In this document: positions 21,201 to 33,376 of the stretch, piece after piece | Layout of the letters: every line of letters begins with the position of its first letter | Numbering within the stretch: position 1 is the stretch's first letter | Assembly (NCBI GenBank): GCA_027946365.1 | Contig: JAPEUQ010000001.1 | Span: 1,860,001-1,924,000, forward strand | From: Kalmusia sp. IMI 367209 | Lineage: Eukaryota > Ascomycota > Dothideomycetes > Pleosporales > Didymosphaeriaceae | Length of the DNA stretch: 64,000 nt | Direction: 5' to 3' | The notes under the pieces: generated by a model | Database searches by the model: none | Told to the model about the DNA's origin: nothing | The model's input: the letters and a program-made list of their open reading frames with translations, nothing else | Made by a program: the position numbers and the translations under genes

Positions 21201-23292
21201 TTATACAGTCTGCCCTACGATCCTATTACTATGCTCAATGATCTTATCAACCGGCAGCCCGAGTTTCTCCCATTCTTCCCTCTTGCTCTCTGTCCTTTCC
21301 TTAAGCTTCTGCGTCGCATTGGGGGAAACAGGTAGGCCAAAACTTGGCACAAGCTTTGTGCCTTCCACAATCGTCTCGTTGAAGCGACGTGGGCGCTCAT
21401 TGTTGATTAGGTCCTTCAACTGCAACTTCCTTCCAACCTCCTTGTAGAGACCAATCTGTGTACGTTGTTGGACCTTGTTGGGCCGCACGCGATGGATCTT
21501 GACATTCCCGAGTTCGAGCAGCTCGCCAACATGGGCTTTACGCTTAGCCGCGAGGGCTGCAGCATCTGGTTGTGATATTTGGAGCTCTTCCATTCTCTGG
21601 TTCTGCCGTGCGCCCTCAATGTTGATATAGGCGTGGACTTTCGATGTGGCTGGCTTGGCCGCGCCGCAAATATGATGGTACAGATCGCCTAGGGTACGTG
21701 CGGATGTGAGATTAAAGTCGGAGATGTATTGGCCAGTGAGCTGAGCAAGGCGTTTAGAAAGCTGTAATGATTAGGTCTCATTCAAATTACAAGGTTCGAG
21801 TAGTCTTACCGCAAATTTCGTTTCGGCGTCGGTGAGTGGCACATGCCGCCACCTTGCCTCTGCCTCTGCATCGAACTTTTCCGCCCGCGGTGGAGCCTTG
21901 ACGGAAAACGAGGTCATGCTGTCTCGTAGGGCGTCCCGAATGGCAGACACGTTCTGCTCGGCTGAATGGGCGGCAGACTCTAGTACGGCATGGCGCATCT
22001 CACTGATAGCGGAGCTGGAGCTTGCGGACGCGATATCGATATCTATAGTTGACGAAGAAGGTGCAGGTTTTGATGTTGCAGCAGGCTCTTCTACGGCATC
22101 TTGTATCGTTTCAACGACTTCGGCAACAGGTTCGGTAGGTTTGGTACGAGGCACCGGCCGATTAGACATGAAGTCGAACTTTTTCTTGTCTGGATCCTCC
22201 TTGACTAGCGCTGCTCTCTTGAAGGCAGGAGTTGCGGGATCCATCGTCGGCGGCGGTGAAGGCTCTTCTATAGTCACGGATCCGCCCTCGTCTGCCAGCA
22301 GTTCTTGTTCCATTCCCTCACCCAAGATTTCGGATGCTAGCGGCGTCTCTGGTACGCGCTGCACCTCTCTCAGCAATGTCTCAAGCGATATCCCTGAGGG
22401 GAAAGCAAGGACGAAATTGGCGTCTCCGTCCTTTTGTATTTTGACATCCTTCAGCCACTGAGGCGCGTCGTATATTCCGCGGTTTGCTTGCTTAGATATA
22501 TCGAGATCCTTTCCCGCTTGTTTCAGTGCGTATATTTCGACTACGGCCTGGTGAAAACTCTTGCGGAGACTATCGGGATTTCGAACGCGTTCCCACCGAC
22601 CGAAGCTATGAAAATCAGCTATTGAAAAGCACCCTAGAAGATCTGTTTATTCCTCACCTGGATTCTGTGTAGGGCTTGCCAGTGTGTTCTTCGAAGGTTT
22701 GCCCCATCATTAGATTCTCGTCCCGAAGCGTATACAAAGTACCGGTCAGATCCTCAATCTCGTTCGCCATGTTCATAGTCATCGGGGTGTACGTTCTCAA
22801 GGTTAACTTCTCAAATTCCTTGGCAATGTTCCCTTCCTCCATCTGGTCCGTCCATTGTTTTCCTCCCACATGCAGCAAATCGGTTCCAACGGTGGCTTCC
22901 TTGTATACTGCCTCTGCGCCATTATCTGCTAATATTTCTGACATGCGCTCGTCGTCTTCGAGAACCTCGACCTCCTCGCCCTGCTCCTCGGGAGCTATCC
23001 GCACTGGCGATGTTGGGTCGTATGGATCGACATGCGCGCCAATGGGCTCAGAGTCGCCGAGGAGTCTCTTCTGCCATCTTCTGATTGATTGCTGGTGCTT
23101 TTTCTTGTCATGCTTGCCAGTGAGGAGGAAATTGAAGGTAGGGGTCGTTGAGAAGTGCGCGGAGGTAGTGCGGATACAAGGGTGCGGCGATGCGGCGCGG
23201 AGACAAGACGGTGGCAATATCCGACGCTGAAGCAAAGGCGATATAGGAAGTGAAGGATCAATGGCCCGCTGGGGGCGCGGTATTCGTCGCAT
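21201..23292 (-). CDS. Mitochondrial large-subunit ribosomal protein mL50-like
   Basis: Three exons (22658-23292, 21810-22605, 21201-21761) sum to 664 codons. The introns are 22606-22657 (GTGAGG...CATAG) and 21762-21809 (GTAAGA...TTACAG). The first ~55 residues are Arg/Pro/Ser-rich with no acid (MRRIPRPQRAIDPS...), as in a mitochondrial presequence. FNFLLTGKHDKKKHQQ and VDPYDPTSPVRIAPEE follow. The second exon opens with the segment FGRWERVRNPDSLRKSFHQA, then VVEIYALKQAGKDLD, which I associate with the fungal 'ribosomal subunit 39S'/mL50 family. A long acidic, Ser-rich linker in exon 2 separates this from a helical C-terminal part. The length (663 aa) is large for a ribosomal protein. The family name is from recall and less sure than the gene structure. 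Confidence 0.7.
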
Positions 23293-23624
23293 TGTTGTGG
23301 TGATGGAGATGGAGCACTGCTAGTTGCGAGATGCTGAACTTTTAGATGGCCCGTGCATAGGCTAGCGCGCAGCTCATAAGCAGCGTTAGCTCTCAATGTC
23401 GCGTTGACAAGCTCACAAGCCGCATCGTGACAATCGTTAGACAACTGTGGTTCTTAGGAAGCAATAGGAACAGCGTAGTCATGTGAAAAGCATCACTTTA
23501 ATCAAGTATGTATGAGGAAAGTGTTTACAGCGATGATAGAATTTGCAGGATAGCAACCATAACCTTTATTCGTGCCATGCATACTATCTTGTCATATGGA
23601 CTAGGGCAATCCCAGCGTTTACAA
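23293..23624. other. Intergenic region
   Basis: This is 332 bases between the mL50 start and the ARP6 3' end, both on the minus strand. It would hold the mL50 promoter. No motif stands out. Confidence 0.45.
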
Positions 23625-25003
23625 TCATCTCTCACCTCCGCCGAATCTTTTTCCTAACCATGCAGATCCACGTTCGTCGTACTCAGCCTTGGTCACCAAC
23701 ACCTCTTTCAAGAGTTCTGGTCGACTTGCAAACCGCGCTGTCCCCAACCACGTGTGCTTAATTGGATCATCTGCCCTTGAAATATTGAGCAAATAGTTTG
23801 CAGGTACCAGAATTCTCAGCTCGGAATTAAGCCTCTCCATGAATCCAGGGATAAGTGTATTTCCTCCAACGACCACAACATTCGCGAGCATACCGACTTT
23901 CAAAGCCTCCGGCAGCATACTCAGTACTTCCATAACGGCTCCTGGAAGTCCAACCTCATTGATGCCAATATCAGTGGGATTGAAAAGTAGCTCCGGGACA
24001 GCGAATCGTTCGTTGCCAAGCGGTAGCAGATCCTCTCGCGGACCTTGTAGTGGCTGTAAACCGCGGCGCATCCTTGACTTGGCTGGATCATGTGGTCTCG
24101 CGTGCCCATGTACGGCTTGCTCATAGTCCGGCAATACATAGTCCAGCACAATACTCGAATCGAGCTCCCTCTTGTCGCCTAACCTACCTTTCCATGTCCG
24201 CTCTAGGTCCTTCGAGAATTGTTGAGGTGACGGCGCAACGAACGACACGGCCTCTTTTATCTCATTGAGCAAGTATGTCTCCTCCAGCATATTGTAATGT
24301 CGCAACGAGGAGAGCTCCTTCAAATAATTTGTAAGCAGCTTTCCTCCCACGGTAAGCCGCCGCGACGCTGGATGAATCAGCTGTCCATTATATACCGGCA
24401 GTATGGTAGTGTCGGAGTAGGACGTATCGATGAGGAGGAGGCATTCTTGCGGAAGTACGGAGAGAGAGGTCGGGTGGTAGGCGTTCATTGCTCCGCCGAC
24501 GCAGCGGTAGTATGCGGCGAATTCGAACTGCTCAAAAACGATCTCGTCACAATTCTTTTGTAATTCTTTAGGGCAATTTGGCTTCTCGGTCAGAAGCAAA
24601 TTCGTTTCTTTCGGATCACACTAAACATAGATTAGTATCAAAATGTGTTTCAAGGTGAAAGCCCAGCTGTCGTACCTACCCTCAACCCCGCCCCCGCACC
24701 ATCGTCAATGAACTCATGCTCCCAGATCGCTTTCTGCGCCTCCCAGTTGACAATGAAGCCCTTCTCAACGGGCCTCCGAAATGCCAACTCTCCAAAATCT
24801 TTGCAATCTGCCAATTCTGAGCCAACGTAGGTGCGCTTGTCGCGTGCGCTTCGCGCGACGCAGTTCGGTATCACGCTACAGTCGTCATAGCCTAGGTCTG
24901 TGGACGTAGTTGAGACGAGGCCGGCTTTCAGCGTGTAAGCACCATTATCAATGACGAGTGTCTTGGAGGGAGCTTTCGCGGTCCCCTTTTTTTTGGGTGC
25001 CAT
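23625..25003 (-). CDS. ARP6: Actin-related protein 6 (SWR1 complex subunit)
   Basis: Nuclear actin-related protein. In yeast Arp6 is a core subunit of SWR1, which deposits histone H2A.Z. Two exons (24680-25003, 23625-24620) with a 59-bp intron (GTAGGT...GTTTAG) give 439 aa. The start at 25003 (MAPKKKGTAKAPSK) has a basic leader; an in-frame upstream extension to 25141 looks non-coding. Actin-fold landmarks: TLVIDNGAYTLKAGL (phosphate-1 loop), the segment RPVEKGFIVNWEAQKAIWEH, NLLLTEKPNCPKELQ, LLLIDTSYSDTTILPVYNG (phosphate-2 equivalent), and near the end VVVGGNTLIPGFMERLNSEL. GFIVNWE and the insertion pattern point to Arp6 rather than actin or Arp4. No frame breaks occur here, unlike several other conserved genes in this window. 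Confidence 0.93.
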
Positions 25004-25321
25004 AGTAAGTGAGAGAGCTGTTCGTCGCGCGCGAAGCTTAAGCGCGAGGTTCTGGCTTATGTAAACAATTTTTTCAAAACGAATGATTAACCGATCCCTC
25101 TTGTCTCTAGTCCTTGTACCGCATATGATCGTTCGCATCATCCTTTTCGCATTGTGATGAACACTGAAAAATATCGTTGTAACAACGATGCCCTTCTTAC
25201 GTCATGTAACACGACCAGATGAATGGTACGGTGGAGGCCTAAACACCCACTCTACCATGAGCGCTGCTTCTACTAGTACGTAGAGGTGATTAAACTCATC
25301 CCATTCTACAGTATTTTCGTA

Positions 25322-26410
25322 ATGGATACTCGCGTCCTATATCCACCCCTTTCTGAACGTCAGCCCTATCCTCCCTTCTACCAACTCTTTACCTTCACCT
25401 GAACCCTCATTCCCTTCCTCTTTCATTTATCGACGTCTCATAGCTAGCTGCATTCTCCCCATCCTACTCACACTATATCTTCGCGCGCCTTTCTACACAT
25501 TCAGCGATCCCTCGACGGACTACTACAACACCTCCATGTTCATCGCAATGCCGATCTGGTTCCTTTGCGTTCACGATTCTGAGGCCAATTGAAGGACCCG
25601 ATGCGCCGGTGTATGTAGGCAGGCCATCAGGAAAAAAAGCATGGGGAGATTTGGGGTCAGCATGGAATAGGTTTGTGTGGGCATTTTCATTGATGATACT
25701 GTCGCATCGTGGTATAAGGTGGAATTGGCAGGTCAAGCATATTCCAGACAATCCTGACATGGCATTAACGAAAGGGAAATATGTACGGAAACATATCTGG
25801 AAGCTGGGTTGGACATATGTGCGCTTAGTTGCTATGATGACTGTGCTCGGTTTTGCTTCGTCATGGGGGAACGAGATCGTAGCTAACCAGGTGTTTAAGC
25901 GCTTCCTCATGAACGCAGTCGTCGGATGGTCTGGAGCGCTATGGGTCGTAGACCAGTTGTGCACTTTCTACAGCTATCTGGCCGCCGTTTCGATTGTTCT
26001 GGGCATATGCGAGTAATGGCAGTGGCCACCACTCGTGGGTAATTTGCAAGATGCGTGGTCGGTGGGCCGATTGTGAAGTATTGTATACCACCAAACGATG
26101 CGCATAGTGATTCATCTCCATGATAACCCTTCATAGCTTGTCCTGGCTCCTGGTTCTGAGTAATGTAATCCGCCCCACGAACATCTCACAGATAGTTTCC
26201 CAATCAGCACTCCGCATCAGTCGAGCGCTAGGTCTGCGTCAAGGCAGTATTGCATCCCGCGTCGTACATGTGAATCTCTCCTTAGCCATCAGCTGCCTAG
26301 TACACGAGTTCGAAATGTTCCACGTGACACGCAAGGACATGGGTGAATACTTGTTCTTCATGTCTCAGCCTGTGGCGATCACATTCGAAGTACTTGTGCA
26401 GTTTACCTAG
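25322..26410 (+). pseudogene. Decayed wax-synthase-like (MBOAT-type) membrane acyltransferase gene
   Basis: The encoded protein resembles fungal proteins with a wax-synthase domain, which are multi-pass O-acyltransferases. Recognisable stretches: ILPILLTLYLRAPF, MFIAMPIWF, RPIEGPDAPVYVGRPSG, SHRGIRWNWQVKHIP, SRALGLRQGSIASR and the terminal motif ISCLVHEFEMFHVTRKDMGE. I place one intron at 26107-26191. Two +1 shifts lie in short runs (CCC 25364-25366, TTT 25564-25566). Removing both bases gives 334 codons, so these may be sequence errors. Two in-frame stops remain that homopolymer errors do not explain: TAA at 26014-26016 and TGA at 26074-26076. The latter stands at a likely Trp position (TGG to TGA). 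I infer a pseudogene at the edge of the accessory island. Confidence 0.65.
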
Positions 26411-27500
26411 AACAGGGTGACGAAGTCAAAGGACTTTGGCTACCTGCCGACATTGATCGGCTATGTTTGAGACATACTTTGGATGTCTTTTAGCCTCGCT
26501 GATCATGTGAAGGGGTTTAGGGATGCCGGCATTGCACAAGATATTTTTTTTTGGAAGCCATCCGTTTAATGCGGGCGTAAGCCTAGCTAGATAGATCCAC
26601 AACCACTCATGGTCAACTGTTCGAGAGTAAGCAGAGCGTAAGATACCGATGAAAGTGCATTTTTGGATGATATCCACAACTTTTATGCGTTCTCTTTTTC
26701 AATGGTAAGTAGTGCTGATGCACCAGGTGAGCGATAGTATTATACTACAAATTAGGACTCTTTAATGACCAGTGCCCAATGCTTTCCTCCACTCACTCAC
26801 TATCATCACTGCTAGCTCGCTTGCGATTGTTCTGTTAGGACACCACTGACACTCCTTGCTTGGTGTAGAATACACTGCGTGAAGATAGAGCTACAGGTAC
26901 ATATGCATGCATACCAAGTGACGTCTCATGAAGTATGCAAGCACTTAAGACTTGCAATCCTAATTTATAAGTAGCGTAATTCTATAAACCTCGCTCTGAT
27001 TCAATGTTCCTTGGATAATATAAAACCAGACACTCTTCAGATGCATTTCCACATTACTTCTCTTTGAACAACAGGTTCGGAAGAAAAAGTGGGTCTTATG
27101 TATTAATTGTTCAAGGGTGGCGATCGCTTCGGTGTGCTTCGCAATGCGATTCGCTCGCAAATGTCGCGAATACGAGGAGGCTGTGCCAGGTCAGCATGCA
27201 GATGAGTAACGCATTCGTGAAAAATTTTCCTTTAGGCAGGCACGACAGGGAAGTCAGACCGAACTTTATGTATCCGTAAACTGCGAGAGCCAATGCCGCG
27301 GTGTAATTTATCGAAATCGGCTTGGCACGGACTCTAAAGCTGATCAGGTCCGTATGAGCCAACTCATGGAATCGAGTCACCTTGCATAGACCCCGCTCCA
27401 AACACGTTGATAGGTGCTTGCGGCTCAGAACAGTTCCGCGAACGCGAGGTAACCGGCGTTCAATTACTTTAGAATGAGAGCTGATACCAGTCTTCACAGT
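26411..27500. other. Gene-poor region
   Basis: About 1.1 kb before the module island. Short ORFs on both strands show no recognisable domain and no repeat is evident by eye. Confidence 0.4.
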
Positions 27501-27795
27501 ATGTCGTATGGCTGGGACACTTTCGAGACATACAGATTGCGGCAGGACGACCTCGAGGATTTTCTCCGAAAGAAGTTTGGAAATTGGAATTTCTATATTA
27601 ATGTTAGTGCCTAGAAAAAGGTTGCGACGCTCGGTTGATTAGCTTTGTAGGTCGCTAATGGATACTATCGCTTTTGGATTCCACAGCCGCTAAGTGAGGT
27701 ATAGTTAATTTATACGATACCTAGGCAGAAGGGTCAACATGCTAACAGTGGTGCTCTAGGCCGATAAGGAGGAGCTTGCCAATCTGCGAATATGA
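27501..27795 (+). CDS. Short three-exon ORF X (module 1)
   Basis: Exons at 27501-27602, 27651-27698 and 27760-27795 would encode 61 aa: MSYGWDTFETYRLRQDDL, then FGNWNFYIN, then NGYYRFWIPQPLS, then DKEELANLRI. The introns start GTTAGT and GTATAG. A homologous ORF with the same exon order, and a second exon of exactly 48 nt, lies at 34838-35153, also just upstream of a CorA-like gene. The conserved Trp, Phe and Tyr positions imply past selection on the protein. Both copies stop soon after entering exon 3, so each may be the surviving 5' end of a longer gene, or of the CorA-like gene itself. I do not recognise the domain. Confidence 0.45.
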
Positions 27796-28179
27796 TATAC
27801 CATTAGATAGGTTGCAATGGACTGGTTCGATTTTGGTTTTGTCTCTCTGGAATCAATATGTGATTGCTAGCATGTTGCTCTCAAATCGATATTATCGAAA
27901 CAATGAATGCAAAACAATCGTCTTTCTTTGGGAGACCAGTCGTAAATTTCCAGGTTTGCCCTTCCGACCCGGTAAAGCATTGTCTTAGCTTTGTCAAGAT
28001 AGAAGGACCAGATAATCGAGACTTGCTACCCGTAAGGTTTTTTCAGCTTTGGAAAGCCTTGTCCACGTTCGGAAGCACACGCGCGCGGCTGACTCTGGGC
28101 TACCCCACCTCAAGCTGAGAGCATTCACTCCGCCTGCTTTCTTGTTTTTACCCCAGGTGGTTCCAGGTCAGCAAGCCTT

Positions 28180-30316
28180 ATGGATCAACTCGATCAGGCT
28201 TGTAGCGCTTTTCAGCTTTATCCGGACACTCCTACAGATTTTGACATACTTTCTACAAACCGTGCACATTCTAGAATCAGGCTAGAGAAACGTCGTAATT
28301 TGTTTGCTCCCGATGGTCGGGCTGCCCTGGAATTTCTTGATTGCGCAGATGTTCAAAACTCAACACAAGGTATTTGTAGTTATTAGTCTCATTACCTTGA
28401 TGCTAGGTCCATTTCATATTTTCTAAGCATATGCCTTCATTCTTCATTCTAACTTCCTGCTCCTAGTCTTCTTCAGCAAGCGAGCGGCAAGCCTGGTCGA
28501 GCTTAAGCACGACTTGGAGGACACTTTACAACTACTAAACAAAGAACCATACATTAGACATATGTAAGCAAGTGTCATCTTCCCTCAATTAATTAAGCTC
28601 ATACGCTAGCTTTATAACTGCACGGAACTCTCGTGACCGCTTGAGGATATCCTTCGAAATGCTTACATACCTGTTCACCTACCTTGGCATCGACTCCATG
28701 TTCCTTGAATATGTCTTTGCAACAGTCTTTCGGGAGCATCTGGAAGCTCAAGATGCATACTTCAGCGGGCTGGACGAAGCTCATTGTATAGCGATACCAC
28801 AGCCCTCACAATCATTTCCAGAGTTAGGCAGATCTGGCCGAGCTGTGCGGTTATGCTATAATTTAAGATCAGTTGAACGGAAGCCGAACTGGATTCCCAG
28901 AGAGTACGAACTTGCATGGTCGGTTAAGTCTCTGGCTGTGTATCATACTTTCGACATAGAAACAGCCCACTCATTGTGGTTGACCTGCGACAGTAGCTTA
29001 GAAGCTCGGGATCACATCAAGACCTGGATCTCCGGCCCTGAAAGATTTGATCTAAAGACCAACAGTGGTCGATTTTTGGCCACACTTACTACACACCTAC
29101 TGATTTGCGATTGGGCTGTCCAGAATTGGAGATGGTATCTAAAAGAGCTGGAGGACGAAGCGCAGAAGATTGCATTGGAGACACGGACTTTTGCTCTTGA
29201 AGGGCAGGGTTATCATCAGCATTTTAGTCCGATTTTAGCGATTAGCTCAACGCAACCTTCAGCCATCTCCACGGGCAGATTCCACACTCGTTCTACACCA
29301 AAGTCATTCTCACGAACACCCAAAGTAGGCTTTCCAATGAATACGCCTCCACCTCCGCCTCCGCCTATCAGTGGTACACGTGCGCCCCCACCTCCATCGG
29401 CTGCTCCACCTCATGAAGCACCACCTGAAGCATCAACCAAAGATGAGGAGCTCTTGGCTTTCAAAGACATACAACAAATAGATCTGTTAGAAGAACAGGC
29501 GGGGGAAGCAGTTCTGGTATTGAAACTCAACATAGAAATCCTACTTGACTTGTATACTCAATACAAGGTAATACTGGAGGATGAAGCATTCCCAGAAGAG
29601 ATAAAACGTGATGGAAAGATAGGCATTTTGCAATTTTTCAAAAACCTGGAAGGCATTCGGTCCCGTTTTGAGAAACAATTAAACCGTACCGATAGATTGC
29701 TAAAGCAATTAGATCATCGCAAGAATTCGGTAAGTAGTGCCCAGCCTTTTAACATAATCTCGAGTTTCTTTAGAGTACCGTAGATCTTATATTCTACGCC
29801 AACACAGACCAACTTTTGAGTTTAATTGAAAAATATGCTAACGTGAGTTCGGTAGACTTTCTTTCTCATTCAGTATCGCAATATGCTTCAAAGTCGACGA
29901 TCTGCTATTGAGATGGAGAAGATGACTGCAAATATGGCGCGTGTAGCTAACAAGACGCAACAAGAGGCTATCTCAATGAGAATCATCACGCTTGTCACGC
30001 TATTCTTCCTGCCCGCAACTGCTATTGCCGTGAGTAACATCACCAGTACATATCGATGTTATAATCATACTGATCTAGTTAGACGATCTTTGGTTCCGGT
30101 ATGGTGATATTCAAGGAAAACGATACAATAGCAATAGGCACACGTACCTTAGGATTGTATCTTGCCATCTGCATTCCTTTGACTATAGTGACCTTTTTCG
30201 TGTGGTGGTTGATGATGAGGGGGATTCCTCTATTCAAGAGTAAATATAATCCAAGTTTGATCAAGAAGCTCGGCTCTCGAGAGGCAAATGGAAAGGTCAT
30301 GGACAATAGTGTTTAG
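28180..30316 (+). CDS. CorA-like membrane protein A (module 1)
   Basis: Fungal family with a long soluble N-terminal part and two C-terminal membrane helices resembling CorA-type Mg2+ transporters. Exons: 28180-28369, 28467-28563, 28610-29729, 29874-30029 and 30083-30316 (599 codons). A 69-nt in-frame segment at 29774-29842 could be an extra exon. Landmarks: DAYFSGLDE, WSVKSLAVYHTFD, LLICDWAVQNWRWYLKELED, a Pro-rich linker (PPPPPPPIS), coiled-coil VLKLNIEILLDLYTQY, then SMRIITLVTLFFLPATAIA (helix 1) and ICIPLTIVTFFVWWLMM (helix 2). The GMN motif of true CorA channels is not evident, so ion transport is unproven. Exons 1 and 2 (190 and 97 nt) match paralogue C exactly in length. It lies upstream of kinase B. 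Confidence 0.75.
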
Positions 30317-30874
30317 CACTTTTTGATCATCAATCATTACCATAGGCACATAACTTTAAGTCGATAGAATGGTTGACTTGAGATCCGCTAGTCTTTATTA
30401 TGTATAGAATCGTTGAGTCACCGAGTGTCAAGGGGCACTGCAATTCAATTATGGTTAGGTAATTCGCACCTAGTTAACTATCACATTTACGTCACGTGAT
30501 TTTTCTCTATATGGTATATTTGCCGAAGGCCATTACCTAACGATTGCTGCGGGGCGACCTCGCCGTTCTCGCCATTCTGCTCCTGCACACTACGTTGAAT
30601 TATTTTACTACTGACGAACTATGTCAACAACGCAGTTCGACTACGGTAAGTGTAAACCTTTATTCTCGTGTCCAGCCTTTCGCATATGGCGCAGCCTCTT
30701 GAAACGCCGCGTTAGCCAAGAAGACCCAATCCTTGTCTCATATAAGACTACAGCTGAACTATTCTTCGCAGATGCCTAGACATCCCTTCATCGAACATAC
30801 CTCCGTTGTAATTTGGATTTGAGATCGTGAGGGCATTTTAAACATCTTAGAATATCTTTTCCCGTCGATTCTGA
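30317..30874. other. Intergenic region between CorA-like A and kinase B
   Basis: About 560 bases. A ten-codon ORF at 30621 with a well-formed donor (GTAAGT) and a downstream acceptor reads into a stop at once. I treat it as chance or a relic. Confidence 0.35.
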
Positions 30875-32695
30875 ATGACTTCCCGAATCCACCACCCCTC
30901 TGAATCTGTCGACTTCCTTGAATACATTGAGCGTTGCCGCATATTGGCTATCGACAACGTTTGCTCTTCTAAAAAAAACTCATTCGTACCTTTTAGTGCG
31001 CTTCAAGCATACCTTACACCAACCGCAATTAGGAGACTTCTGCTCTGCCACTTCCCCACTGGAACCTACTGGAGGGCTGTCCACAATGGTGGATATCTCA
31101 AGGTATTCTCGATTCTCGCCTACATTTGCAAAATTCCATATTTGCCCTATTTTATCTCGAACAGCAAGCTATCAGATACATCTCTCCCATTCCTTCACCT
31201 TCACGACTGGCCACGGCAGTGCCATGAAATCTTTTCTCAGTTCAAACTAGCACAATGGCAATTCTCCGCTCAAAGATTTGAATTGGACACATTCTTTGAC
31301 CTAAGGATTGATGACAAAATCATACTTCCAATCATTTCAAAGTCGGTGATAAAAGAAGGGCCAGACTCGTCCATCTATAACATCGAAATTCATCCTGAAT
31401 ACAATTTACTTGTGTCAAAGGTGAGTTTAATACGCATCTAGTCAAATCTCTGATTATTTGATTGGCTAACCGTAACAGAGTGAAGATGGTCATCCTATCA
31501 GAAACAACTTCGCACTCAAGACATATAAAGCGAGGAATATCGAAGCGCATAACATGGAGGTAGATGCGTACAGAGTTCTTAGTGATCAAATAGATATTCA
31601 ACCTTATTTAGTCCATTTCTATGGATCATGGGCACAGGGAGGACTCTACAATATGCTTTTCGAATTCGTAGGCGGTGGAACATTGACACAATTCATGGAG
31701 AAAACCAGTCCACCAACCCAAGGCGAGGACTTTTTAAATTTCTGGAGGAGCTTATTAAATATTATCAAGCCTCTAACACGCATACATTCGCTCCCTCTTA
31801 CCGATGATGGCAACCAATACCTTCAAGGGTGAGTAAGCTATGTTAGACGAAGATTGCCGTGCTCATTGGGAAGAACAGTATACATCATGACATCAAACCT
31901 GACAATGTCCTTGTCACATCAAGAAAAGGCCCTTGTGAATTTGAAGTTACTTTCAAGCTCGCCGATCTAGGACTGACCGAATTCGAACCCGCAACCAATC
32001 GAGGTGATCAAGTGATTGCTCGTAATAACTGCGGCACTCAAATGTTTAGTAAGCTAACTTATATGCGACACATCTTTCAAGAACACGTCTGATATATGAT
32101 AGGTGCTCCGGAATATTTCGTAAACGAAAATGATTTGTTCTTGCTACGAACAGCAATGGAAGCGAAGCCATCCAAAGATATCTGGTCACTTGGATGCGTC
32201 TTTAGCGAAGCAGCGGTGTGGTCTGTTTTAGGTTATGATGGCTTGCTTCAGTACAAGAAGGCACGTACGGCTGCAACTGAAGCGTTCCCTGAGCTTCGAA
32301 ATACAGCCTACAGTGGCTGCTTTCATAACGGTCTCGAGACCCTTCGGGTGATTCAACAGACTCATGCTCAAATTTGTACAAAGCGCCATCGAAATGATTC
32401 TATTATTGAATCGATGGTAGAACTGGTCGATGCCATGCTAGTTGCTGAAAATAGGCGGCCTAGCGCCGTCGATGTCTACCGACGGTCACGGCGTATTCTG
32501 ACAATGGCTTCCGACTTTTTGGGTACCAACGATCGCTTCATGGGTAGCGCCGCATCCCGTTTCGAGCAACGGCAAACTCCACCAGAGCAACCGCCAGACT
32601 TGCGTCATCACTTTTCTAATGGCAGGGCTGAAAGTCCGCTTTCATTCGAGGCCGACCGCGGCGATGAATCTCTACCGTTATGGGTTGTTTTGTAA
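30875..32695 (+). CDS. Protein kinase-like protein B (module 1), non-RD type
   Basis: Exons 30875-31420, 31479-31828, 31879-32048 and 32103-32695 sum to 553 codons (552 aa). The introns are 50-58 bp with GTGAGT/GTAAGC donors. A ~190-residue N-terminal region shared with kinase D (FLEYIERCR..., then a FHRFC/CHEIF-like segment) precedes the kinase fold. Kinase motifs: presumed ATP lysine in FALKTYKA, HHDIKPDN in the catalytic loop (Arg of HRD replaced), DLG in LADLGLTEF, APE in SAPEYF, and DIWSLGCVFSEA. No classical glycine-rich loop is evident. Unlike D it ends soon after the kinase fold, with no VWA domain. The stop overlaps a good donor (TTTTGTAAGT), so a lost 3' part is possible. Substrates are unknown; a cytosolic serine/threonine kinase is likely. 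Confidence 0.8.
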
Positions 32696-33376
32696 GTATT
32701 CCATAGTTGTATGCGGTGGGCATTGAAGCATAGTCCTAGTTATTTGAATTTCTATCAGAAATAAAAAATAATTTCTTACCCCTGGCGCTTTATACGGCAG
32801 GTGCATCTTATTTCTCAATCGACTAGGGACATCTTTATGTTATCTACAATTGTCAAATATGGCAATGTGTACAACTTCACTTGTTGCTTATGCCCCATGG
32901 CATCCGAGAGCGGCTAAATGAGACTCAGACATCTTGAGTGACGACTCAGTACTGCGTGGCGTTCAACCTGCTCCGTCTAGAAACATCGGATAGCTGTGTC
33001 GACCTTTCATCCTCATTCATCCATACCTCAAGTCGCAGGCGTGAGACTATGCATTTTAGGCAGATCTGCTTTGTGCCTGTTCTGGATACAAGGTTGTATA
33101 TCTTGGATAAATTCTTGAAGTGAACATTTTCTCGTGTGATGATATAGCTTCCGATATGGAATGCGTTTGCTATGAAGGTTTACTCTTTTATATAAAACCA
33201 ACGCATGGAGTCTTTCTCACTTTTCCTGGTTATCTACTACGTCTCTTGTCATGATCATCTTGTATGCATCTATGTACTGACTGGAAACTACGCTTAGTTT
33301 CCACGCCCCCCGCAGTTCCGCTATTCGGAGACATAATCCTACTCTGTTCTCATACATCTCGTACTACCCGTAGGAG
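32696..33376. other. Intergenic region after kinase B
   Basis: About 680 bases with no recognisable domain. Any lost 3' part of kinase B would have lain here, but no VWA-like sequence is visible. Confidence 0.4.

Noticed and set aside
25004..25141. In-frame upstream extension of ARP6
   Set aside because: Arp6 proteins begin close to the actin-fold start, and MAPKKK at 25003 fits; the extension has no coding pattern.
30621..30780. Ten-codon ORF with a well-formed intron before kinase B
   Set aside because: It meets a stop immediately after the acceptor and has no match to X or X'; probably chance.
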